From Ooceraea biroi (Eukaryota; Arthropoda; Insecta; Hymenoptera; Formicidae), in NCBI RefSeq assembly GCF_003672135.1, contig NC_039519.1:3720001-3784000 (forward strand): a DNA stretch of 64,000 nucleotides, in the 5' to 3' direction. Position 1 is the first letter of the stretch; each line of letters starts with the position of its first letter. Both the position numbers and the translations under genes were made by a program. Below are positions 11,515 to 23,700 of this stretch, in pieces. The notes under the pieces are model-generated. The model saw only the letters and a list, made by a program, of their open reading frames with translations. It was not told the origin of the DNA and did not search any database.

Positions 11515-14500
11515 GTTTTCATCGATAGTTGGCTAAGGGTCGGCTGCGAGCCATTAGCGAAACAGCGTCGGGTTGCGGGAGCTACCGATACGACTGGAAT
11601 TAAACAGCTGTTACAATTACAGGTTTAAGCGGGTCATAAGCGGTGGCAGAAGGTCCACGAACCCCAATTATGGTGACCGGTAGCGCGGCAACAGACGATC
11701 GTTACGAAAGCGAAACCGACGATTACGGGAAACCGGAGGTGGCAAGGGATCTCTGGTCCCATCGTGACCCGTTGTTGTTGTTGTCGGTTCAGGTGATGTC
11801 GACTGTGAACGATCGCTGATCTTTCGTCATGTCGTAATTTCGCGCGAGCTGCGGCCTGCCACAGATTTTAATCGATACGACGGCAGAGAATCTCCGCGAC
11901 GTGGGGCGAACTTGTAAGGAACTCTGGGTTTCATCAAGTCGCGGTATTCCGCGTTCTGCGAGCCACGAATTACACGCGAATTACACGAGATGCTTCCCAA
12001 GTTTGACGTGATACTCCCTTATTGCCCTGAACGAGGATCAAGGCTCAAGGAACGCTTAAGCACGCGCAATTATCCTCGTTCGAACGACGAAATGCCATGC
12101 CGATCCCAGTGCAGAAAACGCGGCTTCTTCTTCGGTCCTTTCGTGCCGATATCGTGGCGAGGCATAAAGGAAGTAATCACCCGCGCTGATTGCGAAAAAC
12201 CGCCGACAGACGCCTCGTCCTTTCCACGGTTACTTGCACGCCACCGTCCCCGTTTTCCTGACTGCTCCTTTTTCGCTTCGTATCATGCAGAAGGATAGTC
12301 GAGCATTTGTACTGTATCGACTGATTCTGTGTGGAGCTCTGTGTGCATTTCAATGGTCCCGTTTATCGAAAAGCTTTGCCTTGCTCCGTTCAAATTTGTA
12401 TCTTTCTGAAAATAATTCTACAGCCACTCATGATACATCTTTTAAAATAAAATATTATATAGATAAAAATAAAAAAGAAATTAAGTAAATTATAATACAA
12501 TTAAAATATACTTATATTAAAATATATTTAAATATTAAAAATATATAAATATAAAAATATAAACGTATAACTGTGCGCGTATGTGTGTCTAATCTGCATT
12601 TATTTTTCATTATCACTGTGTCCGCGACACTCTCCGCTTTGTTACATACTTCTTATTCTTTTTACAGAGTTCACTTTTTTTCGGTGTGTAACTTTTGCAT
12701 TATCACGGGAAACTCGACGTAAAAATAAAGAGTGCGGGAGAGGTTGACCTACCGCCAGTCTTTCTCAATCGCTATTCAGCGCGGAAGACCAGATGGCGAC
12801 GATAAGCGAGCGAGCGCATCGCGGTTGGAGAAACGCATGGACGAACTGAAGTGTAACCTCGTAAACACGAGAGAAATGTGCCGCGACAAAGAAAAGGAAG
12901 ACGCTCGAAAGTAACGCCACGCGGAAACGCCGGCGACGTAACAATTATCTCATCCGCGTCATTACTTTCTAAGTTTCTAATTAAGACGCCGCGGCTCCGC
13001 GCAACGGTATCACTTCTTAGAGAGGTGTTAAATGCAGGTGCGCGGCGATCGCGCTACGAAACAGCGAGATGTGCAGCAACTGCTCGCTGAAGGAAAAGTC
13101 AACGTACATCTTGCCGGAGAAATTTAGATTTGCAGACTTATTGTTGTAGCGGGCAACATTTCCACCCACGCAACGTATTTGCATTTGTAGAATAACACGG
13201 CGTTTCTCCTATTCTCGCATTCGCGCGATGCGAATGTCCAATTTGTATTTTTTTTCTACGTATAACGGAGATGGTTCCAGTACAGCATGTATTATTTCCA
13301 ATCAATTATGTTTCATGAAAAACTAAAACCGCGTTTCATGCACGTGAGTACAACATTTATTGTACGCTCCATCAATTGGTATTTTATGGGTTGTGTGTTC
13401 TCTACTACATATCTGAGAGAGAAAGAGAAAGAAAGGAGAGAAATTGACGTTATTAAAAGATTTAAATAATTTGATTTAAATTTGTTAATTTAATTTTGTA
13501 ACATAAATTTTATTCATTTTTTCAAATTTCAACGCTAAATTGTTTTAATTTTAAACACAATAATCTATAATGTTAAATAATGTTAAGAATTAATTTAAAG
13601 TCTTGTTAATTAATTGAGTCTTAAAAAAAAGAAATAAAACTACGAGTTAAATTACTTTCTTACCAATTTGAAATTAATTTGAAGAACAATTAAATTAATA
13701 TCGAATAATTTTATCTAGAATAAAATCGTGCTTTGCAGCATTTATTATCTGTAAAAATATTTCAATTTTTCATCATCTATATTTCGACTGTTTGTATAAT
13801 ACTTTTGTATTGAAATGAACGGTATATTTTCAGCTCTATTTTCAGAAGATTTCCAGGAGAAAGCGTACAACTTCTGGGACACTTTACATTCGCATGCAAC
13901 TATTGCAAACGTCTGCGCTTTGTGTGCGCAACATTAAGTGCTCCATTAATGAGCAACGAAGTGCAACGCAGCTCGACGCTGCAGCTCGTAAAGCCGGGAC
14001 GAAGCAGGGACCGTCGCACTTTCTCGCTTGCAGATATTCGTCACAATATTCGCTGATATAGATCGATTCGTTCATTGAAGTTCATTGAAGAACTTCATTC
14101 GACGTGACGCGAGACGACAATCTCTACGATCTGTTCGGTTGAGTTCGAATCGATCGAGACGAAGATGAAGATCGGTCGAATTACGTAATGCAGTTACCGA
14201 TGCATCATTCTGCATTTGATCATCTTCAATGTCGCGGGAAGTGGGCTTCGCACCGATCGTGCAGTGCTCGTATCACTTTCAGCATGAACGCGGACACGAC
14301 ACGATTTCCACAGCATGAAACACCGCGGGTATGCAATAATAATTATCCGCTATCAAAGCACACCACACCGCCGACAATGAGAAACACAATTAGAGCAGCC
14401 GGAGTACGTGCGCCAGAAAGTTGGCGCCGATTCGCCGAGAGGCAGCGGCAAATTAAAATAATAATCGGTCGTCTGCGCGGCAGAACCGCCGAGAGTCGTT

Positions 14501-16790
14501 CGAAATTCTGGACCGCCCCTAATAATGACGGCCCGTCGTTCGCAGTCGTGACGGCGACAAATGGACTTCCCGTCCCGGCGAAAATCCCTCTCTCGCCTCT
14601 CGTCGTTCCCTCTTCGAGAGGCTAATCGAGACATCTCGCACAACGTGAGATTACGCGAGATTACGCGCGCAGTGGTCGATAGTCTTTAGCATCTCGAATT
14701 AAAGTGGTTGCCCAACCATTCGCCCCCCCCGCGGGGTGTCCCGGGCTGATTTCACTCCACCGGTGCTGATTACGCCGATGTCTTCCGGATGATTACGAGT
14801 AGCACATGCGTAATACTGCTGCGGAGGCAATAAATAACAGAAAATGTACTAGTAATAAATAACGCAAAATGATTGTTCTTAAGAGACGATGCTGATCTTA
14901 TGAAGTGACGCAGAAATAATACCACGTGCAAGCGGATACCACAGGAAAGCGGTTGCGCGTGTAAGCAGACTGACGTGCACACTAAGGCTCCTTCAATACT
15001 CAATTTAAATCTGATTTCATTTTGGAAGATAGAAAGATATTCGTAAGCTTGAGATTTAGGAAAGTATGGCGGAAGAGAACTAAACCGAGCATTGCGAGTG
15101 AAATATGCTGGTTTGTACTCGTATTTCGTGCGTGCATCAGCTGCGTGGCACGGCGTGCGTTCAGTGGCACACACTTCAACGGAAAATATTTGCGCGTTTT
15201 GTAGAATGAGATGCGACTGGCGGCATATCTTCCTCTCTTCTATATCTCGCGCAATGGTAATTTCCAAGTTTGTCTCATCTGTCTGTTATATCTGCAATAA
15301 AGCCAAGGAACGCATGGCGCTCCGTGTATATTCCTGGAATAATTCATCGCGCTGTGCTGCACTTTTTAATCATTTCACTATGCTCTCTGTACTATTGGCA
15401 GTTGAGCAGTTTTTAATAGTAGTTAGTTAAATAAAAAATTATTTTATTTAATATATCCTTTTTAATTGGACATCTCTCATATTCCAATTAAACATAATTG
15501 AAACACTTTGTAAATAATAATATGTGTTATTTTCTATTGAAAATTAATTAATTAATTCAATACGTGGTTCTTTCGCGGAATAATTGAGGGAGAAAATGTA
15601 TTATTTTAATACTTTGCATTATTGCTAACTTTTAGTTTTTATCGCGTCATAAAACCTTTTGCCCGTCGTAAAATGCCGTCTCGGCATTCATGTGCGTAAA
15701 TCATGCTTTACAGACGATCGTTGCGAGCGAGTCTCACTTATTTTCTACGAGCAATGTTTACGCTGTTATTCTATCGATTTGCAGGTGAATGAACGCACGC
15801 TATCGTCCGACACACAGGTTTGCGTAACAATATTTGGACTGTGCGGAGTACCGTACAATGGCAATGATCGCAGATTGATGTTTTATAACAGTCATAAGAC
15901 GAGGTGTATTAATAACCGGACCGAGAGCAAGTTGCGCTGAAAATGCAAGTAGTTTTCGCTCACGGCAAGGATCGTTCTCAAGGATGATCTCGCGCGTGCA
16001 CACGAGCTAGCTCGTCTTCGTTTAAACGCGGAAAGGTGAAAGTTGAGCGAAGCGTCGTACTAGAGGCTTTTCATATTTAAAGGTCAACAACTGGTCGCCG
16101 ACAATAACTGCGACGTTTCTTCCGCTTACGTAGTGACTTCATCGCTACGTGACGATATCAAGGCGAGAATATTGCGGGAACAGTGTAATTTTTTAACGAA
16201 GCGTCGACAGCATCGTGTTTCGATATTGTATAATGCACTATCGAGTGAAATAGCAGCGTTGGGAATGATACAACTTTAACGGCAACGAGTTTTGCGAAAG
16301 ATGTCAGTGGAAATGTTTCGCGAAACGATATTCTCAAGAGCTGCATTATAAATAATACATTTGGAGCACATTTTAATACTTAAATGCGAGAGAGTAGTAC
16401 ATTTATAATTATTGTATTATTCTTTAACAAACTTGCGTATAATCTAAGTTATAATTAATTTACAGTTGGAGGAATTAATTTACAACGAGTCAACGTGAAT
16501 TCTCTCTTTTTCTTCTCCTGAATAGATATCCGTTCTTTCTCAGAGAAGAGGCAATGAATTACTGATAAACGAGGAAACACGGACACAGGGAAAATCTTGA
16601 AAGCTTGTGAGAAAGCTGCGTGGATATTCAGTCGCTTGAACGTCGACGGCTTCAGAGACAGCGATTCCGTCGACGTTTGTGTATTTCTCACTTTCTTTCG
16701 TGCGAACGGTCCATTAATCCTCCTATATCCATTCGCTGAATAGGAAGATCGCGCTTAAAAGCGCGCGATACGCGCGCTTCCTTCAAAGGA
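11515..16790. other. intergenic, no gene recognised
   Basis: Nothing assignable is seen. AT-rich blocks occur at 12420-12560 and 13460-13800, and GC-richer stretches at 11640-12340 and 14100-14650. The longest open frame (14770-15267, minus strand) has no domain, no signal peptide and no splice support. Confidence 0.45.
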
Positions 16791-16793
16791 AGG

Positions 16794-16866
16794 AATGAAA
16801 AAAAAGACTAAAACTTTTCTATACATCTTATTAGGTCTATGCAAAAGTTTTAGTCTTTTTTTCATT
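16794..16866. repeat. back-to-back mariner terminal repeats (palindrome)
   Basis: A terminal repeat in inverted orientation (GACTAAAACTTTTCTATACA, then TCTTA) directly abuts the left terminal repeat of the element that starts at 16831, giving a near-palindrome with arms of about 35 bp. The first half may be the remnant of a second element at the same TA site. No body sequence for such a second element is seen to its left. Confidence 0.7.
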
Positions 16867-17314
16867 TAAATTGCAAATAAATTCCTGCGTTTCACGTTTT
16901 TTCAAGAGTTAGTTTATAAAACGTCATATGTCATAACTTAATGACAAACAATTTTGAAAAACAATAATGAACGCGATGAGCAATAAAAATATACATATGT
17001 TTTTCGTATCAGCAAACCATTTTGGACTTGGCTGAAAAGTTTTCCGTACGCGGCGTGTTCGCTCCACTTGGCGCCTTCGAGTTATCATTTGTTCCCATCG
17101 ATGCAGTAATCTTTAACTGGATAGTATTTTCGAAACGTGTCTGAGATATGAAAATACATTTTTCGCAAAGGAATTTGAAACTCACTCGAGAAACGGCAGA
17201 AAATCGTGGAAAACGGAGACAAATATTTTTCATGACTAAATCGCGTTGCACATATTATGCACCGGAAAAGCGAAAATGTGCAAAAAAATGACTAAAACTT
17301 TTGCATACATCTAA
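16831..17314. mobile_element. mariner-type short element (MITE), uninterrupted copy
   Basis: The element is 484 bp with ends TTAGGTCTATGCAAAAG and CTTTTGCATACATCTAA. TA precedes it at 16829-16830; on the right CA is found where TA is expected, probably a mutated target site. The interior matches the copy at 10120-11512 on both sides of the foldback, for example ACGGCAGAAAATCGT and TTTGGACTTGG, and it lacks the foldback. No transposase is encoded. Confidence 0.85.
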
Positions 17315-18857
17315 CATTTCGCGACGACTTCTCTCGCCGGAGAGCGGACTCTACGACGCTGCATGTCCCTCGTCGTTCGGTCTCTCGCGGGCTCGTTAAT
17401 ATCGCCGAACGAAAGTAAAAACTTTCCTTTTCGCTCCTGGTTGGTATCGTGCGTGTTCGTGCGCTTCCTAGGAAGAAGAAGAAGATCCCTCCACGAGAAG
17501 AGAGCGTTACGTATTCGATCGCGCGTACGCGCAGCCTGTGCACCAGCCAGGTCGCGACTTGGCGCGTGCAAGATGCTTGGATAACGTTCCGACATACTTG
17601 CAATGTGTTGTCGATAGACGAAGTATGCCGCACTCTGCTCCAGCAACGCGTTCATCGCTATACCTTAAATCGCTGAAAAATCTCGCCCGCAGGTACTTGC
17701 AGCGGATCGATGTCTATATACTTCACTCTCAAGCCGCAGTATTGCTTCAGTATTATCGTTTTTCTGCGTGATGCTGTTCAAGCAAGCTGTCGATAAATAT
17801 CGTCAGCACGCGAACTATATTCTCCAGCAACGCTTTAATATCGTACACATTTTGTTACCTGATCCTGCACGTTTAAATCTCTTGTTATGGTGATGTAAGG
17901 AAGATTTGGGAAAGAGACGTTGAAATTGTTACAAGGATGTAAAGTACACTGATATAAATTTAAATTTCCACATGCTATGAAGTTTCCGCATGAGCGACTG
18001 TGTCTACGGAATGAAAGTTGTCATGCTGGGGGACCATTAGATTTAACTTTTTTCTATTTATGAACATCTCTTGTAGGATCGGGTTTTCTTTATACCCCAT
18101 AAGACCTTTATGATGGGACGGACTCGAATACAAGTTGATCGGTTGTTGCCCTACATCTTCAATTTCCTTTTCTTCTCTAATATCTCCCGATTCTCCTTCG
18201 AGGTTTCCTGTCCGGAGAATTTGATTGATTTGCTACGATTTCCGTGGAATTCCAATCGAGTACGATGATGCTGACGAGAGCTCCTCCCCGGGGTAGATAT
18301 AGATGCTTAAGAACTAAAAGAGAAGATTAACTCTTGGTCGGTGAAAGTACGTCATTACGACGCTCGTCGTGATCGCATCGCTGGACTTTGCTTAAATTGC
18401 ATTGGAAATAAGACGCCCATCTGACGATTTCCACGGTAATTTCGAGGTCTTCTCGTGACGAAAATCGTAGGCGGTAGAACCGTGATTGTAGTGTGCAAAA
18501 TTATTGGATAATTTCACATCCTGTAATCTCGCGTTAATCAGAAGTCCTTGATAGAGAGTTCCGTTAATAAATTTATATCGATATAAATAAATTCTACTTT
18601 TTAAAATAAATATATTTATTACAATTTTTATTGTATATTCATAAAAAAGCAATTATTTTAAAATGTTTACTTCATTATGATATAATATAATAAGAACATG
18701 ATATTATGATAATATTATGATATAATGTATTAAGCTGATGATGTAAGCTGCATGACGTAAGCTTGGAATTAAGATTAAGAGTAGCGATTAAAATGTTACA
18801 AGTCTTTACTGATAATGTAATTATCAATTAGTGCTTTGAAAAACGATCTTACCGCGA
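17315..18857. other. intergenic, no gene recognised
   Basis: A GC-richer part (17315-17680) has overlapping short frames on both strands with no domain. The rest is AT-rich, especially 18590-18740. There is no sign of an exon. Confidence 0.45.
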
Positions 18858-18930
18858 GCCGAAATAGCTCAGTTGGGAGAGCGTTAGACTGAAGATCTAA
18901 ATGTCCCTGGTTCGATCCCGGGTTTCGGCA
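18858..18930 (+). tRNA. tRNA-Phe: tRNA-Phe (anticodon GAA)
   Basis: The gene is 73 nt long and folds as a full cloverleaf: acceptor GCCGAAA with TTTCGGC, D-stem GCTC/GAGC, anticodon stem TTAGA/TCTAA with loop CTGAAGA (anticodon GAA), a five-base variable loop, T-stem CCTGG/CCGGG with one wobble pair and loop TTCGATC, and discriminator A. CCA is not encoded, as is normal for nuclear genes. There is no intron. The internal promoter boxes (A box in the D-arm, B box GGTTCGATCC) are intact, so RNA polymerase III should transcribe it. Confidence 0.97.
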
Positions 18931-18933
18931 ATC

Positions 18934-18941
18934 TTTTTTTT
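18934..18941 (+). terminator. RNA polymerase III terminator
   Basis: A run of eight T begins three bases after the tRNA end, the normal Pol III stop signal. Confidence 0.85.
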
Positions 18942-19014
18942 GTTAGATGCATCCCACAGGAAATATAGAGGGATAACGATACATCACTGTCCCTTGCAAT
19001 GTGGGTTAACGCAA

Positions 19015-19087
19015 GCCGAAATAGCTCAGTTGGGAGAGCGTTAGACTGAAGATCTAAATGTCCCTGGTTCGATCCCGGGTTTCGGCA
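19015..19087 (+). tRNA. tRNA-Phe: tRNA-Phe (anticodon GAA), second copy
   Basis: This is identical over all 73 nt to the gene at 18858-18930, on the same strand and 84 bp downstream. The flanks are unrelated except for GC/AA next to the acceptor stem and the T-run behind. Identity confined to the gene fits selection or gene conversion more than a very recent block duplication. Confidence 0.97.
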
Positions 19088-19093
19088 AGCGAC

Positions 19094-19101
19094 TTTTTTT
19101 T
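19094..19101 (+). terminator. RNA polymerase III terminator
   Basis: Eight T follow the second tRNA-Phe after six bases. Confidence 0.85.
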
Positions 19102-20712
19102 CTCGAGAAACGAAGTGATTTTCAATGAAGAAAAATTTAGATTACTCCGAGCAGTTTTATATCTGATATCTGAAAATATATTTTTCTTCTTTTATATTAA
19201 AATTTCATTACACTTTTATATTATTTGTATAGTTAAGTTAATGTTCCGACTAAACCGTGTTCTTTCAGAATTTCCAAACAAGGAGTTCTAAAAAACGATT
19301 TACAAAGAATCGAGTCATCGATATCGATCATCGAGAAAGAAATAATTCCGAGTTTCTCTTTTCACTTTAAGTATCTGATTTATTTTTAACATTTCGAGAG
19401 ATTATATTTATTAGTAACGGACATCATGTTGCAAATGCGATTGAAGATTCTCCGTAACGCTTACTCATAAAGCTGTCGACCTAGCCCTCGGCCACGATCG
19501 TATCATTCGGGTGAGGATGCGATTATATCGATAATAATGGTTCTCGATGTAGAAGTCAGCAACGCGTAATTCACGATTCAACGACCTGTTCATTGAGTAT
19601 AAATCAACGAGTTGCTGCGCACGTACGAGCTTTGGCGTAACGAAATTATACACACAGATCGCAATTATACACATTCATTGCACGCTCGGTGAGGCAAGAT
19701 ATTCGACGCGCGGCTGACACATCGCGCGTGTCGCAATCCATTGTGTGTTAAAAATATTAGGCATTAAGCCTTTTACACTTAATGAGTTATACGGAGTGTT
19801 TCGAAACTCCCGTTGTCATGCTGAGGGTTGTCACTCCCTTCGTCACTCACGAATTCCTCAAAGGCGATCCTTTGTCACGTCACAGCACGTGGATACCTCT
19901 CGAAGGCTGCTCATCAAAGGCCGCGTTTCAATCTTATTCAAATACCCCCATGTAAGCCGTAAATCAATTATATGATCAGTTATTAAAAAAGGATTTCGTC
20001 ACGGAGTGATTGATTAAGTGATCGATTAATTATCCGTTACGAACTCCGTTGACAAGTGTCTCCGCAATCAATCGCGTTATCGCGAACGGAGAATTGGAGC
20101 AACTGCTACGTATTACGTAATGATGTCTCTCCCTCTCCCTCTCGATAGTGATGTAGCTCGTCGACCGTAGCACATACTGTAGCACATGCTTGATGCCACC
20201 TAATACGCTACATATTTATCGCACCTAATTATATTCGTGCCCGATTCGAGCACTTTGATGTGAACCAGCATGTGAGTCGCACACGCGCGCGTTTCTCGCC
20301 TGAAATTTCAGACGACGTGCACGCGCGATCGTTTCCTCTTGTCTCCGCTTATTACAGCACTGACTGACAGACGGAGTTACCTGCAGGATACCGAAAAGCA
20401 GCCGCACTCTCGTGGCAATTATCTCTTAATCAGATTTCTCTATCAGGCACACACGCGTATTTCACATGGGGATCTATTTTCGCACACGTCAATGAAGCTA
20501 TTTCTGTCCCCGTTTCACCTGATACCTCTAGAGGGAAATACGAGGCAACGAGCTTTCTATATTTGTAACGTTAAGCAATTTCTCTCTGCTATTGTATTGG
20601 TATTGGTAAGAGACTTTATTTTTATTTTAAAGACGAATGCGTGTATGTGTCATATTGCTGCAACATTGTTGCCGTTGCTATCTTAATAAATCATATTCTG
20701 GTGTTGTTACAG
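19102..20712. other. intergenic, upstream of the mucin-like gene
   Basis: No gene is recognised. A splice acceptor (gttgttacag) ends at 20712, so an untranslated first exon of the downstream gene probably lies somewhere to the left. I could not place a TATA plus initiator pair with confidence. Confidence 0.4.
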
Positions 20713-20737
20713 AGCTGTGGCCAACGATCTACCAAAC

Positions 20738-23700
20738 ATGCTACGCTTCGCGGCTCTTCTTCTGTGTAAGTATTGAAATTTTTATCCTCTCAGGGTAATG
20801 TTTGATAAATCAGTATTATCAGAGAAATCGGGGCAACGGAAATATTTATGCGAAACAATTGCACAGGCATAATAAAATGTTTCCAGGTATTATAATTAAA
20901 TGTATCAAAGTATTCATAAATCCCGTATGCGTGTATTATTAAAATCATTATTTCCTCAAAAAATTACATACACCCGGTAAAGTATTAACGAGGTAATCTG
21001 AATTTTTATTAGAATAAAACTGCCGTAGTAAATTACATGATTTTCCATCATCAAGCTTACATGCAAATGCTCCGGATTACCTGTCGCTGGATGTGCACAC
21101 GTACCGGTACTAATGGAAGCGATGTTACACCGGGGAGAAACGAATGTATTTTACAACGGTGGTCCCTTGCGGCTGCCGCACTGTTCTTCCGATGAATCGA
21201 TTCGTTCGCGATGAATCAGCGGAATAAAAATCCTCCCCTTCGAACTTGCACACGTCGACGTCGTACGCTTTTTTCCTCCGTCCTTTATCTTCCACGGTCT
21301 CTGGCATTTAAAGGATCGGTGGGAATGCAGGAATCACAATTGGCGAGATGGCATCCGCGCGGCTATCGCGCCGGCCGCGGTGGACAAACGATTAATCTCC
21401 ATTGTGCCATGCCGCGGGGGATCACTGAATAGTTTTTTTATTTATTACTTCTCTCTTATCGCCTCCACGCTCATCCGCGACGCCGGACGGTAATTACGGA
21501 CCAATCATGCGCCTCTATCTCTGGCAGCGTGGGAGCGCCGTGGCATCATCCTGTCGCGCGCGGATAAAGTCAAGGATTCGCTTCCGCGGCGAAGGTGAAC
21601 CCGTCGAAGGTGCGACGAAGGATCGGTCTGGGATTTATGGTCGTTTACTCGCTCTTCGAGCACGTGCAAAACGAGGGGCACACAATCATCCAGTCGCCGG
21701 TCCAGGATGATGGATGCTGTTGACTCACCGAGTCACGGTTCGCGCGATATTTGTCACTTGTCGTTGCCTCTATTGCAGAAATATGGAAATTTTATTCGCC
21801 TTCCCGTGGAATTTGCGTACAAAAGCCTTCGGGGAAGCGGCACGCTTGAGCCTCGAGCAAGCGAAAACCGTGAGAGATAATTAACTTACGTTTATTATCA
21901 AGCGATTAGGATCGTGATTATATATAGTTATAAATAGTCTTGCGCAGCGCTTGTAGGAATTTATTATTAAATGAGCTAAAATAATATGCTCGCATCTGTT
22001 TGTTATTCGGTCTTCTGAAGAGACTCGTACGAATTTGGTTGATTTCAGAATGAATGAAGAAATTGAAGTTTACTTATGCAGATCATTGATCGCTTTCCCG
22101 CGCGATGTCGGCTAATGCAGATGATTATGATTCAGTTAATTATTCTTTAATAAATCTACTGATCTTACAGCTCCAATTAAGATTATTTATAAAATTTGAC
22201 GCGTCGCAATGCGTTATTGTCATAAGCTCGCCGAATCTGCATGATAACACGGCGGGGACGGAGAGATACCGGATTAACTGAAGAAACTATTGAATAACGT
22301 TTGAGATACCTCTCAATGTAGCGAAGTAGAAAAGTTCGCGACTACTTCGTCGGAAACGCGCGATCCGATATCCGGGACTTGGCGCAAGTATGCGCAGAAA
22401 ATTTTTCATCGCTGCGAAAGTTCGTCGCTTACCTCCGTGGAAAACTTTGCACGTTTTCCGCGATCTCGTAGAGAATTTCGCGGGGCAAGTTACGACTCCG
22501 TCCGTATCACTTTTTATCCATCTTTATTACTCCGTCACGTCTCTACATTTTCCAATAACGTTCCGCATGGCTTTATATTCAACGTCATTAAGTTCTTGCG
22601 GGATTACGAAGTTTCAAGTGCTCGAGTCATTGTCAGAATCTATTGCCGCTAGATTGCCGGATTGTCCATTTTCATTAGAAATTACATTTTATCTGCAATT
22701 AGCTACTTTTACGTGATAATTAGGCCATTTATTTTAAGAATTATGTAGAATAGTTTATAAACTATGTATGAAAGTGAGGAAACTCATATATAGGAGTGTC
22801 AAAATGTGTATAATCGTATGTTCGGAACGACGGAAGGTACGCAGAAATACCTCGAAGTGCTTGTGTGTACGTGATATTAAATACCTCGCAAATTCTTTTT
22901 AACACCGGTATGTCAAACACGTAAGCGACAAAGCAATGGCTCGTCGGGTCTTTAAACTCTATTCGAGCTTTTATGTGCCGTTTATGTAACGTGTCACAAG
23001 TATCAAACGCTTTCTCTCTCTCTTGAGTACAAATTCTTTGGCAAATTTTTCCGCGACGGTAGTTTAATTAAATGTCATAGTTTCTCGCGTTTCCATTGCT
23101 TTTTAGCGCATTATAAGTCAACTTAAAATGCCAATGCAACAACGGTGATTTAAGATAAAATTTACTTGCTGGAAGCGTGATTATATTGTAAAATAAACGT
23201 AAAATAATTTTTATTACATTTTTACTGCAGCGATTATTATTATATTAAATGATCAAGTTAGAAATAAAATAATACTCCGTATAGTATATCTGCAATAAAA
23301 AGTACGAATGAAAAAGGCGTAATTACAATTATTTTTATAAAGTGACATTTTGTTTTTCTCATGTTTTGCAGGGTGCTTTTAATTTTTAGTGTCCTATCTG
23401 TACCCTGTATCCACGTGTAACGTTATCCCTGACGTAGAGATACACATCAAGGTGTGCTCAAAGCGCTCTTTAAAAAACCGTTTCAGCTCGCTCGCTGTTG
23501 AATATGTAAAACGCGATGCCCCGCGGCACGGTATAAAATTACTCATGAGCCGAAATGAGTTCGACAAAAGTTCGATGTAATGCCCGCGCGATTTTAGTAG
23601 CAGCGAATCCTATCGTACGCCGTACCTACCTGTCCCGTTTATGTGCAATAGGAAAAGGGACTCGCCGAGCGGAAAAGAGATCCTGATGTACAATTCCATC

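Noticed and set aside
14770..15267. 165-codon minus-strand frame
   Set aside because: No domain, no leader and no splice context. Its composition looks like translated non-coding DNA.
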